A stretch of 5,348 nt of DNA from Phycisphaerae bacterium (GTDB taxonomy: Bacteria; Planctomycetota; Phycisphaerae; Sedimentisphaerales; Anaerobacaceae), in NCBI GenBank assembly GCA_030609625.1, contig JAUWBX010000190.1, positions 1 to 5,348 of the forward strand. The letters run 5' to 3'. The notes under the pieces are model-generated. The model was not told the origin of the DNA, made no database searches, and worked only from the letters and a program-made list of their open reading frames with translations. A program made the translations under genes and the position numbers. How positions within the stretch are numbered: the first letter of the stretch is position 1; each line of letters opens with the position of its first letter. This document shows, piece after piece, positions 4,801 to 5,348 of this stretch.

Positions 4801-4851
4801 TTGGTTAAATGGTTAAATAATTACTATTAACCGGTTACCAACTTAATTTTT
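4801..4851 (+). terminator. Weak intrinsic-terminator-like hairpin after pyrC
   Basis: GGTTAA (4811-4816) pairs with TTAACC (4827-4832), and TTGGT (4801-4805) with ACCAA (4837-4841), around an internal loop; TTAATTTTT follows (4843-4851). The stem is AT-rich. The left arm is made of two TGGTTAAA octads, so it may equally be another short-repeat array like the one at 1423-1491. Confidence 0.4.
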
Positions 4852-4855
4852 AGCT

Positions 4856-4883
4856 TTGAATTTTCAGTTTGAAAATATATAAT
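4856..4883 (+). promoter_or_regulatory. Promoter for the aspartic protease gene
   Basis: TTGAAT (4856-4861), a 16-base spacer and a perfect TATAAT (4878-4883). Transcription would start near 4890, about 68 bases before the ATG. Together with the hairpin before it, this suggests the last gene is transcribed separately from pyrC. Confidence 0.5.
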
Positions 4884-4957
4884 GGAAATATCAGGATTAT
4901 TCCAATCATATAATATGTTAGCGGAATTACATAGGCTAATCACGATGGAGAAGAATC

Positions 4958-5311
4958 ATGGGCATTACTTATGTTGAAGGCCGAGTGAAGGGGCCTACTA
5001 AAAAGCAGAAAACCGTTAAGTTCCTCATCGACAGTGGGGCAACATATTCACTCCTTCCCAAGAAAGTGTGGAAGGCGATTGGTTTAAAACCAAAACGCAA
5101 AGTGTCATTTACTTTAGCTGATGGGACAACGGTTGAGAGAGCAGTATCAGAGACGTATATTATACTTCCACAGGGACAAGCCCACACACCGGTGATTTTG
5201 GGTGAAGAAGGCGACGAAGCATTATTAGGAGTAGTAACATTAGAAATTCTCGGTCTCGTGTTTAATCCATTTGACCGGACCCTTAACCCGATGCGCATGT
5301 TGCTATGTTGA
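4958..5311 (+). CDS. Clan AA (retropepsin-like) aspartic protease, small
   Basis: 117 residues, complete. FLIDSGATYSLLP (23-35) is the active-site loop of clan AA peptidases (D25-S26-G27), FTLADGTTVE (51-60) fits the flap strand and ALLGVVTLEILGLVFNP (88-104) is the conserved hydrophobic-hydrophobic-Gly region after it. Such single-domain proteins work as dimers, giving two aspartates. GGAGAAG four bases before the ATG is a strong ribosome site. No signal peptide or membrane segment, so cytoplasmic. Small bacterial proteins of this kind are common and usually of unknown substrate; many lie among toxin-antitoxin-like genes. No reverse transcriptase or integrase is nearby, so it is not a visible retroelement. 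The pyrC-like tail fragment begins 13 bases after its stop. Confidence 0.85.
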   Translation: MGITYVEGRVKGPTKKQKTVKFLIDSGATYSLLPKKVWKAIGLKPKRKVSFTLADGTTVERAVSETYIILPQGQAHTPVILGEEGDEALLGVVTLEILGLVFNPFDRTLNPMRMLLC

Positions 5312-5324
5312 CAGATCATAGAAA

Positions 5325-5348
5325 GAAATTGACGTAGATAAATTCCGT
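5325..5348 (+). pseudogene. Beginning of a second C-terminal pyrC fragment (cut by window edge)
   Basis: The last 24 bases read EIDVDKFR in frame. Intact PyrC has EIDVNTFR at residues 397-404 (4671-4694). The first 12 bases (GAAATTGACGTA) are identical and 20 of 24 match overall; VDKFR is also closer to the usual PyrC consensus before SKSRN. An in-frame TAG (5319-5321) stands two codons upstream, so this piece has no link to a start codon. The stretch is short, so the call depends on sequence beyond the edge. Confidence 0.55.

Noticed and set aside
4958..5311. Retroelement remnant suggested by the retropepsin-like protein
   Set aside because: There is no reverse transcriptase, integrase or terminal repeat nearby, and small stand-alone clan AA proteins are common in bacteria.
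4969..5319. Minus-strand frame of 116 codons opposite the aspartic protease
   Set aside because: The + strand frame has a clear DSGAT active site and a ribosome binding site; the opposite frame matches nothing and is a shadow.

Overview
The window carries a bacterial pyrimidine-biosynthesis cluster, pyrR-pyrB-pyrC, read on the + strand, with accessory genes around and between its members. A divergent, secreted subtilase-like gene runs off the left edge. The mid-range base composition, the class I dihydroorotase next to a catalytic PyrB without a visible pyrI, the form of the subtilase-like protein and the many small accessory genes would fit a planctomycete-type bacterium (Phycisphaerae-like). 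That assignment is inference from the look of the proteins, not a search result.

Layout. 1-555 (-): N-terminal part of an exported S8-peptidase-like protein, with a good sigma70-type promoter at 658-686 (-). 556-883: divergent intergenic region with a second promoter (766-794, +) and a strong hairpin (840-878) that covers the pyrR Shine-Dalgarno. 884-1414: pyrR. 1415-1501: a mirror-symmetric array of 8-nt repeats. 1502-2461: pyrB. 2494-2611: a broken copy of the first ~39 codons of pyrC. 2614-3143: an overlapping two-gene unit (putative BECR-type RNase-fold protein plus DUF2283) that looks like a toxin-antitoxin pair. 3212-3409: hicB-like antitoxin. 3412-3486: a 24-codon chimeric stub (apparent hicA start fused to a DUF2283-gene fragment) whose stop overlaps the pyrC start. 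3483-4787: intact pyrC, with a heptanucleotide repeat embedded in frame. 4788-4957: terminator-like hairpin and promoter. 4958-5311: a small retropepsin-like aspartic protease. 5325-5348: the apparent beginning of a second C-terminal pyrC fragment, cut by the window edge.

How it fits together. PyrR senses pyrimidine nucleotides and probably controls the cluster; PyrB and PyrC catalyse the second and third steps of UMP synthesis and, in class I systems, can form one complex. The main unusual point is architectural: an intact pyrC and several accessory genes lie between an N-terminal and a C-terminal fragment of what looks like an older pyrC. This suggests that a roughly 2.7-kb segment carrying its own pyrC was inserted into, or recombined with, the resident gene. 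Short direct repeats at the junctions (18-nt and 26-nt) support a history of recombination.
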